Below, piece by piece: positions 42,722 through 51,046 of a DNA stretch of 64,000 nt. A program made the translations under genes and the position numbers. Under the pieces are notes generated by a model. That model was not told where the DNA came from. It did not search any database and saw only the letters and a program-made list of their open reading frames with translations. Numbering within the stretch: the first letter of the stretch is position 1; each line of letters opens with the position of its first letter. This stretch comes from Kallotenue papyrolyticum (GTDB taxonomy: Bacteria; Chloroflexota; Chloroflexia; Chloroflexales; Kallotenuaceae), in NCBI RefSeq assembly GCF_000526415.1, contig NZ_JAGA01000004.1, positions 1 through 64,000 on the forward strand, read 5' to 3'.

Positions 42722-43153
42722 ATGAGCCAGGGACGACAACCGGAGTTCCGTTTCAAGCCGGCAGCCGGCGGCCTGGTCAAAGTGCTGGGGCCGCTGGAGA
42801 CGCAGATCATGCAGATTATCTGGCGCGAGAAAAGCACCACCGTCAAACAGGTGCATCGCCGGCTCCAGGAACAGACGGGACGCGATATTGCGTACACCAC
42901 GGTCATGACCACCATGACGCGGCTGGCCGACAAGGGTATGCTGCACCGCCGCCGCGACGGCCTGGCCTTCGTGTACACGCCCGCGGTCACCAAGCGCGAC
43001 TTCGAGCAGATGATGGTGCGGCGCGTGCTGGACGGCCTGCTCGATGACTATGAGGAGGAGACCGTCAGCTACGTGCTCGACTATCTGGCCCGCCGCGATC
43101 CCCAGCGACTGTTGCGCATCCAGCGCGAACTCCAGATCCGCCAGGCGAGCTAA
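42722..43153 (+). CDS. BlaI/MecI/CopY-family transcriptional regulator
   Basis: 143-residue winged-helix repressor: GPLETQIMQIIWREKSTTVKQVHRRL and DIAYTTVMTTMTRLADKGMLHRRRDGLAFVYTPAV are the PF03965 DNA-binding core, followed by a C-terminal dimerisation helix. Relatives repress beta-lactamase, mecA or copper genes and are inactivated by a BlaR1 peptidase. No blaR1 or beta-lactamase gene is adjacent here, so the target is unknown. It is divergent from the polyprenyl synthase operon, which is a candidate target. Confidence 0.92.
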   Translation: MSQGRQPEFRFKPAAGGLVKVLGPLETQIMQIIWREKSTTVKQVHRRLQEQTGRDIAYTTVMTTMTRLADKGMLHRRRDGLAFVYTPAVTKRDFEQMMVRRVLDGLLDDYEEETVSYVLDYLARRDPQRLLRIQRELQIRQAS

Positions 43154-43180
43154 GCAGCGGCGTGCCGCTGCGATATACGA

Positions 43181-43204
43181 ACGGCAGCGCTTGGGCGCTG
43201 CCGT
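43181..43204. terminator. Bidirectional terminator, BlaI-family gene and rimO
   Basis: ACGGCAGCGC and GCGCTGCCGT form a perfect 10-bp stem with loop TTGG; GATATAC and GTGTATC extend it loosely. It lies between two convergent stops. Confidence 0.65.
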
Positions 43205-43222
43205 TGTGTATCGTCAGCCCCC

Positions 43223-44668
43223 TCAGCGCGCGGCAGTCGCCAACGCCGTGTGCGGCTGATCCACGATCACGCCCCAGGCATCGTAGGCGCCGGTGCGCTC
43301 AATACGCACCTCGACGAACGACCCAACCGGCGCGTCGCCGGGAGCCCAGACCAGATTGTCGATCTCGGGCGCATCGCGGAACGAGCGGCCTACGATCACC
43401 GGCTGCCCCTCGGCCTCGCCGCGGCCCTCCACCAGCACGCGCAGGCTGCGCCCCAGCCAGCGCCGATTGACGCGCTCGGCAACCTGCCTTTGCAGCGCGG
43501 CGGCCTCCTCCAGGCGGCGCTGTTTGACGCGCTGGCTGAGCTTGCCCGGCAGGGTAGCGGCGTGCGTGCCGGCTTCGTCCGAATACATGAAGAAACCGGC
43601 ACGGTCAAACTCCATCTCATCCAGGAAGCGCAGCAGCGCCTCGAACTCCTCACGCGTCTCGCCCGGAAAGCCGACGATAAAGGTCGTGCGGATGGCGATA
43701 TCGGGCACTGCCGCGCGCAACTCGCCGATGATGCGCCGCGTCCGGTCGGTGTCCGGCGGGCGACGCATGCGGCGCAGCGTTTCAGGATGAGCGTGCTGCA
43801 GGGGCATATCCAGGTAGGGCACCACCTGCGGATGATCGGCCAGCGCGCGCACCACCGCCGGGGTGATCGAGGCGGGATAGGCGTACATCAGCCGAATCCA
43901 GCGCTCGGCGGGTACGACCTGACACAGTTCGGCCAGCAGCGTCGCCAGGCCATCCTTCAGCCCCAGATCGCGGCCATAGTCGGTGAGATGCTGCGCTACC
44001 AGGATGATCTCCTGCACGCCGGCTGCGACCAGTTCGCGGGCCTCGCCCAGGACTGCGCCCAACGGTTTGGAGCGCAGATCGCCCTTGAAGGAGGGGATCG
44101 CGCAGAAGGCGCAGCGCAGATTGCAGCCATCGGAGATCTTGAGGTAGGCCGATGGACCGCGCACATAGCGCTTGATCGGACGACTGCGCCAGTCGCCGTA
44201 CTCGCCCAGCGTGTCGGGCGTCAGCGCAATCACCGGCAGCGCCGAGGATGCGGCAGCCGGGCCCGGCTGCGGCCAGCTCTGGGTTTGCGCAGGCAGCAGT
44301 TCGATCACCTCGGCGGCGCGCCCCTGCCCGGCCGGCGCCAGCACCTCGCCCACGCGCATCCATTCGCGGGTGGAAAGGGTGGCATCCACCTCCGGCACGC
44401 TGGCGCGGATCACCTCACGGTGGCTTTCGGCCATGCAGCCGGCAGCGATCAGGCGCTGACCGGGACGCTTGGCGCGTCCCAGTTCGCGCAGCACGCCCAG
44501 CGTTTCGTCGCGCGCTGCCTGAATAAACGAACAGGTATTGACGATCACCGCGTCGGCATCTTCGGGCCGCTCCACAGCGACATGGCCCTGGGCCAGCAGC
44601 AGACCATGCATGCCTTCGCTGTCAACTGCGTTCTTTGGACAACCCAGCGTAATGATATGAAATTTCAT
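43223..44668 (-). CDS. rimO: Ribosomal protein S12 methylthiotransferase RimO
   Basis: 481-residue radical-SAM enzyme that methylthiolates Asp89 of S12. The N-terminal UPF0004 cluster cysteines are in TLGCPKN, NTCSFIQ and AAGCMAE. The radical-SAM motif is DGCNLRCAFCAIPSFKGDLRSK, where the phrase IPSFKG is a RimO mark. The C-terminal TRAM domain follows (about 415-470). The insertion of about 30 residues near 130 is Gln/Pro/Ala-rich. It has its own TGGTATGAT promoter box. Confidence 0.95.
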   Translation of the reverse strand: MKFHIITLGCPKNAVDSEGMHGLLLAQGHVAVERPEDADAVIVNTCSFIQAARDETLGVLRELGRAKRPGQRLIAAGCMAESHREVIRASVPEVDATLSTREWMRVGEVLAPAGQGRAAEVIELLPAQTQSWPQPGPAAASSALPVIALTPDTLGEYGDWRSRPIKRYVRGPSAYLKISDGCNLRCAFCAIPSFKGDLRSKPLGAVLGEARELVAAGVQEIILVAQHLTDYGRDLGLKDGLATLLAELCQVVPAERWIRLMYAYPASITPAVVRALADHPQVVPYLDMPLQHAHPETLRRMRRPPDTDRTRRIIGELRAAVPDIAIRTTFIVGFPGETREEFEALLRFLDEMEFDRAGFFMYSDEAGTHAATLPGKLSQRVKQRRLEEAAALQRQVAERVNRRWLGRSLRVLVEGRGEAEGQPVIVGRSFRDAPEIDNLVWAPGDAPVGSFVEVRIERTGAYDAWGVIVDQPHTALATAAR

Positions 44669-44709
44669 GCGTTCAGCGATCCACTCTGTTGCGCAACCAG
44701 GCGGCCCTG

Positions 44710-44718
44710 ATCATACCA
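44710..44718 (-). promoter_or_regulatory. Extended -10 promoter of rimO
   Basis: Minus-strand TGGTATGAT lies 41 bases before the rimO ATG. Confidence 0.5.
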
Positions 44719-44743
44719 GAATTGAGCACCTGTAGCCGGCGCG

Positions 44744-45241
44744 CTAGCGATAGTTGGTGAACTGCAATGGCACGGGGAACTCGTCCTGGCGCTCGCGCAG
44801 CGTGCGGATCACCGCCTGCAACTCATCTTTGCTTTTGCTGGCGACGCGCAGGGCATCGCCCTGGATGCGCACCTGCACGCGCGGGTGGTGCTCTTTGATC
44901 AACTTCTGCAGCTTTTTGGCCAGTTCATCGCTGATGCCACGTCGCAGGGCGATCACTTGTTGGATGCGCGCGCCACCGACTTCGCGCGGCGCTTCGAAGG
45001 CAAAGATCTTGAGCGACAGGCCACGCCGTAGCGCCTTGGTTTGCAGGATATCGCGCACGGCGTCAAGATGCAGCTCCGAAGTAGTGGTGATGGTGAGTTC
45101 GCGCTCGCCCAGCGTGATCTCGGTGTGGCTGTCTTTGAGATCGTAGCGGGTACGCGTCTCGCGGCGGGTCTGATCAACAGCGTTGACCAGCTCCTGACGG
45201 TCGAAGTCCGAAACGATATCGAAGCTCGATTCAGCGGGCAT
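44744..45241 (-). CDS. YajQ-family nucleotide-binding protein
   Basis: 165-residue UPF0234 protein: SSFDIVSDFDRQELVNAVDQTRRE, RYDLKDSHTEITLGERELTI and LQTKALRRGLSLKIFAFE match the family closely and the length is usual. Members bind cyclic di-GMP or RNA in some bacteria. Its ATG follows the stop codon of the RodZ-like gene with no spacing (TAG then ATG), so the two are co-transcribed. Confidence 0.93.
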   Translation of the reverse strand: MPAESSFDIVSDFDRQELVNAVDQTRRETRTRYDLKDSHTEITLGERELTITTTSELHLDAVRDILQTKALRRGLSLKIFAFEAPREVGGARIQQVIALRRGISDELAKKLQKLIKEHHPRVQVRIQGDALRVASKSKDELQAVIRTLRERQDEFPVPLQFTNYR

Positions 45242-46069
45242 CTAGGGCGTACTCCCTGACTGATTGGGCGCGTAGATCGTGCGCTTGGCGACGCCGCCGG
45301 GCACGGTGCCCATCATGCCCTCGCTCTTGCCGTTGACGATCAGCTCGACCACCGAGGCATCGCCGACATGCACAAAGACTTCACGCTGCGCCTTGAAGGG
45401 CTGCGTGCTGTTGTTGGCCAGCAAGGTACCGGTAAAGGCCGGCTGGCCATCCACGCTCACCGACATCCACGAGCCGCGCGTGGCGTTGGGCGCCACGCGC
45501 AACACAACCACCAATGGTGCGTCCAGTTGCTCGGCGGGAATGACCACCGAGGTGGGCGTCACGACAGGCGTAGGCGTCGGCGGCAGCGGACTGGGCGGCG
45601 TGCCCTCCGGCGGCAGGGTTACCGTCGGGAAGGGAGTCGGCGGCACCACGGTTAATGTCGGCGTGGGTTGCTGGGCCACCTCCGGCATGCGCGTCAGACC
45701 GGCCAGATTGGCGATCCAGTAGAGCACGCCCAACAGCACTAGGATCGAAAAGAACGTAAAAAAGGCGCTCGGCAGGAGGCAGGAGCGCGTTCGTGGCGGC
45801 ACTGCCGCCGGCACCACTTTGATCTTCTCGGTCGGCGCGCCGCGCTCGCGCCGGTAGAGCTGAATCAGCTCATCCGCCGGCAGATCCAGAAATTGCGCGT
45901 AGTTGCGGATAAAGCCACGAGCATAGACATCGCCCGGCAACTGTTCGAAGTCGCCCTCTTCGAGGGCCTGGAGATAGCGCGGCAGAATGCGCGTCTCCGA
46001 GGCCACTTCGGCAATCGTCAGGCCACGTGCTTCACGGGCTTCGCGTAGTCGCGCGCCGAGCTGGCTCAT
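45242..46069 (-). CDS. RodZ-like membrane protein with N-terminal HTH
   Basis: 275 residues: an N-terminal Xre-type helix-turn-helix (1-65, LGARLREAREARGLTIAEVASET, IRNYAQFLDL), a basic stretch, one membrane helix (about 108-130, SAFFTFFSILVLLGVLYWIANLAG), a Pro/Thr linker, and a C-terminal DUF4115-like beta domain. This is the RodZ layout, in which the HTH contacts MreB and not DNA. No mreB is in the window. ATG at 46069 with AACGAGG upstream; a TATAAT box lies about 35 bases upstream. Confidence 0.87.
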   Translation of the reverse strand: MSQLGARLREAREARGLTIAEVASETRILPRYLQALEEGDFEQLPGDVYARGFIRNYAQFLDLPADELIQLYRRERGAPTEKIKVVPAAVPPRTRSCLLPSAFFTFFSILVLLGVLYWIANLAGLTRMPEVAQQPTPTLTVVPPTPFPTVTLPPEGTPPSPLPPTPTPVVTPTSVVIPAEQLDAPLVVVLRVAPNATRGSWMSVSVDGQPAFTGTLLANNSTQPFKAQREVFVHVGDASVVELIVNGKSEGMMGTVPGGVAKRTIYAPNQSGSTP

Positions 46070-46182
46070 ACCTCGTTCAACCTTATACGTACTCCAGGGG
46101 CGTATTATACACAAAAGCTGACGCTCGGCCGGCGCCGGGGGGAGGCGGCGGGAGAACCCCAACCGAGGGATGCTTCACCCGC

Positions 46183-46617
46183 TCAGAGCAGCACGCGCCA
46201 CAGCACGACAAGCGCCGTTGCAGTCGCCACCATGCCTAGCAACGACACGCCCAGCATGGCGAGTTGGCCGGCGCGACTGGTCCGCCCACGGCGCACATCG
46301 TGCAGATGGGTACGCAGCATCTGCCGCGTGCGAAGCACGGCCCGGCGCGCCCGCTGACCGCTGGCGCGCAACCAAGGATGCTGGGCCCGGCTCCAACCGC
46401 GCAGCAACGTGCGCATGCGGCGTACGATACGGCGCAGCAGCGGGTCGTGCGGACCGAGGATCAGCAGCCCCAGGGCCAGCAGCACAATCCCCGGCAGCAC
46501 TGGAAAGATCAGGCCGATTACGCCCAGCACCAGCACCAGCCAGCCCGCAATGCGGCGCGCTAGCGATATGCGCGGGTGGCGTGACCGCTGCTCGGTTGTC
46601 GTGGCGTCATCCTTCAT
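46183..46617 (-). CDS. PGPGW-type small membrane protein
   Basis: 144 residues. LARRIAGWLVLVLGVIGLIFPVLPGIVLLALGLLILG (about 20-55) is a hairpin of two membrane segments round a P-VLPG turn, as in putative transmembrane PGPGW proteins. An arginine-rich cytoplasmic middle and a third membrane helix at the C-terminus follow. Function unknown. A TGGTACAAT box ends 12 bases upstream, giving a very short leader. Confidence 0.75.
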   Translation of the reverse strand: MKDDATTTEQRSRHPRISLARRIAGWLVLVLGVIGLIFPVLPGIVLLALGLLILGPHDPLLRRIVRRMRTLLRGWSRAQHPWLRASGQRARRAVLRTRQMLRTHLHDVRRGRTSRAGQLAMLGVSLLGMVATATALVVLWRVLL

Positions 46618-46629
46618 AGCCCGTGTTCC

Positions 46630-46638
46630 ATTGTACCA
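46630..46638 (-). promoter_or_regulatory. Extended -10 promoter of the PGPGW-type gene
   Basis: Minus-strand TGGTACAAT with 12 bases to the ATG at 46617. Confidence 0.5.
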
Positions 46639-46664
46639 AGCCGAAGCTGATAGAGTCCTGATAA

Positions 46665-47069
46665 TTAGAGCACTGGACGGGTCTCATCAAACTGCCAGTT
46701 CGCCAGCGCTTCCAGTTCGACTTCGATGCGGGGGCGGAGCGGATCGATGCGCTTGAGCAGGTGAATATCCACCACGCGTCGGTCATCTACGCCCAGCGCC
46801 TCGCAGATCGCGTCTAGGGTGATCTTCAACCCGCCATCCAGGTCGCGGCGCAGCGGCGTGGCGAAATATACGTCTAGAAAGAGCGCCACGTAGCCATGGC
46901 GCAGCGTCGCCTGCAACGCCGGCGGGAGCTCCAGACCACTCAGCGCCAGGCGCGCCTCGGCACGCCACGCCCGGGCGGCGCGGCTCAACACGCGCCGCCC
47001 GTTGACCGTGGCGTACTGCTGGTTGACGCTGGGCGGCAGCGGCAAACTGAAGCGAATCAAGGTTGACAT
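46665..47069 (-). CDS. RusA-family Holliday junction resolvase
   Basis: 134-residue endonuclease of the RusA family, which cuts four-way DNA junctions. PLPPSVNQQYATVNGRR is the family opening. The acidic site is RRDLDGGLKITLDAICEALGVDDRRVVD, giving the Asp cluster. The family is mostly of phage origin, but no phage gene is next to it. CGGAGGAGCG precedes the ATG at 47069; the longer frame to 47216 runs through tandem repeats and is unlikely. E. coli RusA is of similar length. Confidence 0.87.
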   Translation of the reverse strand: MSTLIRFSLPLPPSVNQQYATVNGRRVLSRAARAWRAEARLALSGLELPPALQATLRHGYVALFLDVYFATPLRRDLDGGLKITLDAICEALGVDDRRVVDIHLLKRIDPLRPRIEVELEALANWQFDETRPVL

Positions 47070-47110
47070 CGTCGCTCCTCCGGACGGCGCACGCCCGGCC
47101 TGCGCGCGCC

Positions 47111-47214
47111 GCATGGCTGCCAAACTCCAAACATGCCCCGCCTGCGCGCCGCAGCATGGCTGCCAAACTCCAAACACGCCCCGCCTCCACGCGGCAGCAT
47201 GGTTGCCAAACTTC
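47111..47214. repeat. 43-bp tandem repeats (cluster C)
   Basis: GCATGGCTGCCAAACTCCAA starts at 47111 and 47154, and a variant (GCATGGTTGCCAAACTTCA) at 47197, exactly 43 bases apart. Each begins within a GCAGC-ATG-GCTGC hairpin or its remnant and includes ACTCCAAA, the same tail as clusters A and B. It lies directly upstream of the resolvase gene. Confidence 0.85.
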
Positions 47215-47254
47215 ATTGTGCCCCCGGCAGCGGTTCGGTCGCCCGCCGCACCGT

Positions 47255-48151
47255 TCAGCGGCGCCGCTGCATCAGCAGGCTCATCACTTTGTAGGTGAGT
47301 TTGGCCGCCAGGTAATCGGGTGCGTGGTAGCCGGGAATGGGCGCCAGCTCCATGACGTCGAAGGCCAGCACGCGTTCGGCTTGGGTTGCGACGATGCGCA
47401 CGATGTCCAACACCTCGTTCCAGCTCAGGCCGTCCGGTTCGGGCGTGCCCGTGGCCGGCATCAGTGCGGCGTCAAAACAATCCAGATCGATAGTCAGAAA
47501 GACCTGCTGCCCACGCACGAACTCGGCCAGCCGTTCGCGGTGCCGGCCCGCGTGCACATCCTCGGCGAAAAAGGTAGTCACCTGCTCCGGCTGCGCACGG
47601 ATCAAGGCGGCCTCGTCGCTACTCAGCGAGCGGATACCAAGCTGCAGCAGCGGGCCGCCGCTGTGGTCGAGCACGCGGCGCATGGCCGAGGCGTGCGAGT
47701 AGGGCGTGCCCTCGTACTCGTCGCGCAGATCGGCGTGGGCATCGAGCTGCACGGTCACGAACTCGCCAAAGACTTGACGCAGGCCACGCGCCACGCCGCC
47801 GCTGATCGAGTGCTCGCCGCCCAGCACGCAGAGCAGCGCCGCACCGGCATGGTCGGCCACCGCCGCGGCGATCTCGGCCTGCGCCGTCGCCGGATCGCGA
47901 TAGGTCGGCGCCAGCAGCGGCAAGGTATGCACGCCGTACTCCAGCGCCGGCTCGCCGTCGAACTCGCGGTCGTACAGTTCCACCTGCTGCGAGGCCAGCA
48001 GCAACGCGCGCGGTCCATGGCGCGTGCCCTGGCCATAGCTGGTGGTCACCTCGTAGGGCACCGGCAAGACGATCACGCTGCTCGACTCACGCGCACTACG
48101 TTCGGGCGGCAGCCCCAGAAAGTTGAGCGGCGGCAGAAACTCATAGTCCAT
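47255..48151 (-). CDS. Agmatinase/arginase-family ureohydrolase
   Basis: 298-residue manganese ureohydrolase that splits urea from a guanidino compound, probably agmatine. Metal ligands are GGEHSISGG, VQLDAHADLRDEY (DAHxD) and LTIDLDCFDAALMPATGTPEPDG (DxD). The second ATG at 48151 is preferred because AGGAGG is then six bases away; ATG 48154 is next to it. It lies near the DHS-like gene, which fits polyamine metabolism. Proclavaminate or carboxyaminopropylagmatine hydrolases are alternatives. Confidence 0.9.
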   Translation of the reverse strand: MDYEFLPPLNFLGLPPERSARESSSVIVLPVPYEVTTSYGQGTRHGPRALLLASQQVELYDREFDGEPALEYGVHTLPLLAPTYRDPATAQAEIAAAVADHAGAALLCVLGGEHSISGGVARGLRQVFGEFVTVQLDAHADLRDEYEGTPYSHASAMRRVLDHSGGPLLQLGIRSLSSDEAALIRAQPEQVTTFFAEDVHAGRHRERLAEFVRGQQVFLTIDLDCFDAALMPATGTPEPDGLSWNEVLDIVRIVATQAERVLAFDVMELAPIPGYHAPDYLAAKLTYKVMSLLMQRRR

Positions 48152-48205
48152 CATCGACCTCCTGAGCGCCCGCGCCACTGCCTAGCGGGCGGCGACGATC
48201 GGGCG

Positions 48206-48214
48206 TGCTATACT
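48206..48214 (+). promoter_or_regulatory. Extended -10 promoter of the 72-residue gene
   Basis: TGCTATACT lies 33 bases before the ATG at 48248, with AAAGGAG between. Confidence 0.5.
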
Positions 48215-48247
48215 GAATGGAGAGCGTTGCGGGAAAGGAGCAGCAGT

Positions 48248-48466
48248 ATGCCACAGGATAAACGACGCGTCTATCGCCAGGCGATGCTGGCCGAACGGCG
48301 GCGGCTGCAAAAAGCGCTGGAACTGATCGAGGCCGGACAGCCCATCCCCGAGGGTGAACATCCGCTGGATCGCGACGGGCAGCCGATGACTGCCGATCAG
48401 ATGCGGGCTCGCATCGCCGATCTGGAACGCCAGTTGCACCTACGCCCTCAACAGCAGACCAGTTGA
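48248..48466 (+). CDS. Hypothetical small helical protein
   Basis: 72 residues, highly charged and helical (RRVYRQAMLAERRRLQKALELI, then MTADQMRARIADLERQLHL), probably a coiled-coil hairpin. No family recognised. It has its own promoter box and an AAAGGAG ribosome site, which support it as a real gene. It lies between the ureohydrolase (divergent) and the DHS-like gene (convergent). Confidence 0.68.
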   Translation: MPQDKRRVYRQAMLAERRRLQKALELIEAGQPIPEGEHPLDRDGQPMTADQMRARIADLERQLHLRPQQQTS

Positions 48467-48476
48467 AGCCGGAGGC

Positions 48477-48519
48477 GCAGCTCCGCAGCTCATATGCCTC
48501 ATGCGGGCTGCGGAGCTGC
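48477..48519. terminator. Bidirectional hairpin
   Basis: GCAGCTCCGCAG and CTGCGGAGCTGC form a perfect 12-bp stem with a 19-base loop between two convergent stops. Confidence 0.55.
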
Positions 48520-48527
48520 AGCGATGA

Positions 48528-49679
48528 TCAGCCCTCGGGCTGCGGCGTGGCGCGTCCCACCACCGCGCCACCGGCACTTTCTGGCGGAAGAGCATCGACA
48601 TCGTCGGGCGGCGCATGCTGCAGATACGCCTCCCGCAGACGCGCCACCAGCTCAGCGCGGCGATCGTAGAGCCGCTTGAGCGGCCGCGGCCGGCAGGCAT
48701 CCAGCAGGTAGGCCGCCAGCACCGGCATGGCGATGGTTGAGTCGGTGTAGCAGACCACCGTATCCGGCAGTTGATCCGGATCGACCTTGCCCCAGGTCAT
48801 CGCTTCGCTCGGCGTCGCGCCGGAGAGCCCGCCGGTATCCACGCGCGCATCGGTAAACTGGATGAAATAGTCGTGGCCCTTTTCGGGAATGCCCATGATC
48901 TCCTGGATCTGCGGCTCGGTCTGCAGAATAAAGTTCTTGGGCGAGCCGCCGCCAAAGATCACCACCGCCGACTGACCGCCGCTGCTTTTTGCGCCATAGA
49001 CGATGGCGGTCGTCTCGTTGACGTCGGCCTCGACGTCAAAGCGCAGCTCCGAGCCGGCCAGCCGCATCGCCGCCACGTTCATACCGATGGTCGAGTCGCC
49101 GGGCGATGAGGTATAGATCGGCACGCCCGCCTCGTAGGCCGCGCCCAACAGCGAGCGGTAGCGCGTGCCCAGCACCTTTTCGCGCTCACGGACGTATTTG
49201 CCCAGCAGGTAGTGCAGCTCGGCAGTACTCATCGAACGCTGGAACTCGGGTGCCTGCAGCACGCGGCGCAGAAAGGCGTCCGATTTGAGCAGCACGTCCT
49301 GATCGAAGAGGATGTCGTAGATGCGGATGATGTGGCGCTCGCGCAGCTCCAGATCGTTGACGTTGGGCGTGGTGCCGTACAGCTCAAAGCCCAGCGAGCG
49401 GTGGATGTCGTGGTACAGGTTGGCACCGGTGGAGATGATCCAGTCGATAAAGCCCGCCTCGATCAGCGGCACCAGGGCCGCATAGCCCAGGCCGGTCGGC
49501 GTGAGCGCGCCGGAGAGCGTCACGCCGACGGTGGCATCCGTGGTCAGAATGCGCCGGCTGAGCAATTGACAGGCTTCGCGCAGCCGCGCGCTGTTGTAGG
49601 CGAAAAAATGCTGATCAACCAGCTCGCGCACCGTTGTGCCGGGCTGGAGTGGATGCGGATCAAGTTTGCGTCCGTACAT
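48528..49679 (-). CDS. Deoxyhypusine synthase-like protein
   Basis: 383-residue NAD-dependent aminobutyl transferase family member. It has the DHS core: [65 protein letters not shown] and [16 protein letters not shown], in which the Lys matches the catalytic Lys of DHS. Bacteria have no eIF5A, and bacterial relatives can act as homospermidine synthases (SpeY), which is the likely role here. AAGGAG precedes ATG 49679. It is 376 bases from the ureohydrolase gene on the same strand. Confidence 0.9.
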   Translation of the reverse strand: MYGRKLDPHPLQPGTTVRELVDQHFFAYNSARLREACQLLSRRILTTDATVGVTLSGALTPTGLGYAALVPLIEAGFIDWIISTGANLYHDIHRSLGFELYGTTPNVNDLELRERHIIRIYDILFDQDVLLKSDAFLRRVLQAPEFQRSMSTAELHYLLGKYVREREKVLGTRYRSLLGAAYEAGVPIYTSSPGDSTIGMNVAAMRLAGSELRFDVEADVNETTAIVYGAKSSGGQSAVVIFGGGSPKNFILQTEPQIQEIMGIPEKGHDYFIQFTDARVDTGGLSGATPSEAMTWGKVDPDQLPDTVVCYTDSTIAMPVLAAYLLDACRPRPLKRLYDRRAELVARLREAYLQHAPPDDVDALPPESAGGAVVGRATPQPEG

Positions 49680-49703
49680 GCGCCGTTCTCCTTGCTCGCG
49701 TCC

Positions 49704-49712
49704 ATCATACCA
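49704..49712 (-). promoter_or_regulatory. Extended -10 promoter of the DHS-like gene
   Basis: Minus-strand TGGTATGAT lies 24 bases before the ATG at 49679. Confidence 0.5.
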
Positions 49713-49739
49713 TGACCCGCAGCAAGGCACGGACGCGGC

Positions 49740-50198
49740 TCAGAGGCGCAGCAGCGTCACCACCAGCGGGATCAGCGCCAGCAGCGCGCCCAGCAGCGCC
49801 AGCACCGTCCACGAAAGGCGGAACCCACGCGCGCCGGTGGCATGAAAGGTGAGCCGTCGCACACCCAGCGGCAGAGCGGCTTCGGGCACTGCCGGACGGG
49901 GAGCCTGAGGGAGCGTCGTTGCCGGCGATGCGGGCGAGCGCGACGGAGCCGCGGGCAGCGTGACACCCAGGGCGCGTAGCCCGGCCAGCGCCAACGCGTT
50001 GCCGGGATCGAGCCGCAGCACGCGCTCCAGGTAGGTGCGTTTCCAATCGGCATCGGTGCTGGCCGCCGCCAGCCAGAGCCAGCCATCGACGCGCTCCGGC
50101 GCCGCCTCGGTCAGTTGCAACAACAAACGACGGGCTGTCTCCCGCTCGCCGGCGCGCAGCGCCGCCTTGGCCTGATCCAGCAGCGTGTCAGCCGTCAT
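49740..50198 (-). CDS. TPR-like tail-anchored protein
   Basis: 152 residues. The N-terminal 75 residues look like two tetratricopeptide repeats (LLDQAKAALRAGERETARRLLLQLTEAAP, WLWLAAASTDADWKRTYLERVLRLDP). A Pro/Ala/Ser linker follows and then a C-terminal membrane helix (WTVLALLGALLALIPLVVTLL). This suggests a membrane-anchored scaffold facing the cytoplasm. Function unknown. GAGGAGG precedes the ATG. Confidence 0.72.
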   Translation of the reverse strand: MTADTLLDQAKAALRAGERETARRLLLQLTEAAPERVDGWLWLAAASTDADWKRTYLERVLRLDPGNALALAGLRALGVTLPAAPSRSPASPATTLPQAPRPAVPEAALPLGVRRLTFHATGARGFRLSWTVLALLGALLALIPLVVTLLRL

Positions 50199-50272
50199 GG
50201 AAAAGCCTCCTCGACAGACGTTGGCCGACGTGTCTGCAGCACGCCGGCCGCCACCTGCACTTTAAGGTCGCC

Positions 50273-50313
50273 GGCGCGCCCGCGGCATGCCGCGACAGTC
50301 CTGTCGGCGCGCC
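50273..50313. other. Three-way-junction inverted repeats
   Basis: Two GGCGCGCC copies (50273-50280, 50306-50313) enclose two hairpins side by side: the 14-bp palindrome CGCGGCATGCCGCG (50281-50294) and ACAGTCCTGT (50295-50304). Folded, the whole forms a compact three-way junction. It lies in a 154-base gap between two minus-strand genes. Function unknown. Confidence 0.6.
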
Positions 50314-50352
50314 GCCGTTCGCATCGTGGTCACCGGGACGGCGCGCACCACC

Positions 50353-50913
50353 TCAGGCGGGCGTGCAGGCCGAGGACGGCTCCGTTACCACTTCGAGCGC
50401 TTCCAGCCAGCAACGGACATCACGCAGGAGTTGCTTGAGGCGTTGCCGATCGGCAGGCGACCAGCCGGGGCACAACACCACGTCGGGACGCAGCGCCGCG
50501 CTGATCAGCGCGCGCAGCACCGGCGCTTCGGTGTGAGGATGCAACGGCAGGTAGGCGCTGCCGGTTCGCTGCCGCAAGCTGGCAGGCTCGAAGACCTCCG
50601 GCCAGGGCGGCGCGCCCAGCCGACTGATGATCGCCTCGCCCAGCTCCGGGTAGAAGGGCAGATCGGGCAGCCGACCGGCGCGGCGCACGGCTTTAAGCCA
50701 GGCCAGCATCACGCGCAGCGCCGCCAGCTCGTCGGCACTGAGAAACAGATCGCAACGTCGAACATCGTTCATCAACACCGTGGGCAGTTGCTGCAACACC
50801 TCGCGCGCGTGAGCCTGCTGTTCAGCAGAAGCCAGCGGCAGCGCGGTGAGCGTGTGCCAGGCCTGTTGCGCGGCGAGCGGAATGCGCGCACTGATGTCGG
50901 GAGTGGCTGCCAT
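50353..50913 (-). CDS. Hypothetical protein
   Basis: 186 residues, mostly helical, no signal peptide or membrane segment and no recognised family. Two CxxxF/CxxC-like spacings are absent, and the few Cys and Trp residues (VRRCDLFLSADELAALRVMLAWLKAV, VLCPGWSPADRQRLKQLL) are scattered. GAAGGAT lies upstream of the ATG at 50913. It is divergent from the lipoprotein gene at 51047. Confidence 0.65.
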   Translation of the reverse strand: MAATPDISARIPLAAQQAWHTLTALPLASAEQQAHAREVLQQLPTVLMNDVRRCDLFLSADELAALRVMLAWLKAVRRAGRLPDLPFYPELGEAIISRLGAPPWPEVFEPASLRQRTGSAYLPLHPHTEAPVLRALISAALRPDVVLCPGWSPADRQRLKQLLRDVRCWLEALEVVTEPSSACTPA

Positions 50914-50997
50914 GCGCTGATCCTTCTCCGGGAATGCTCCTGCGGAGTGCTAAAGCAAATCGTGTGCCGGGAAGCTCCTCCGCTGCCGGCGGCGGTG

Positions 50998-51006
50998 TGG
51001 TATGCT
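50998..51006 (+). promoter_or_regulatory. Extended -10 promoter of the lipoprotein gene
   Basis: TGGTATGCT lies 40 bases before the ATG at 51047. Confidence 0.5.
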
Positions 51007-51046
51007 TCCCCACCGTACAGCAACCCACTCTCACGAGGATAGAAGG

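Noticed and set aside
47111-47214. 43-bp repeats as a CRISPR array
   Set aside because: The copies are contiguous with no unique spacers between them and decay strongly; the motif belongs to the hairpin repeat family.
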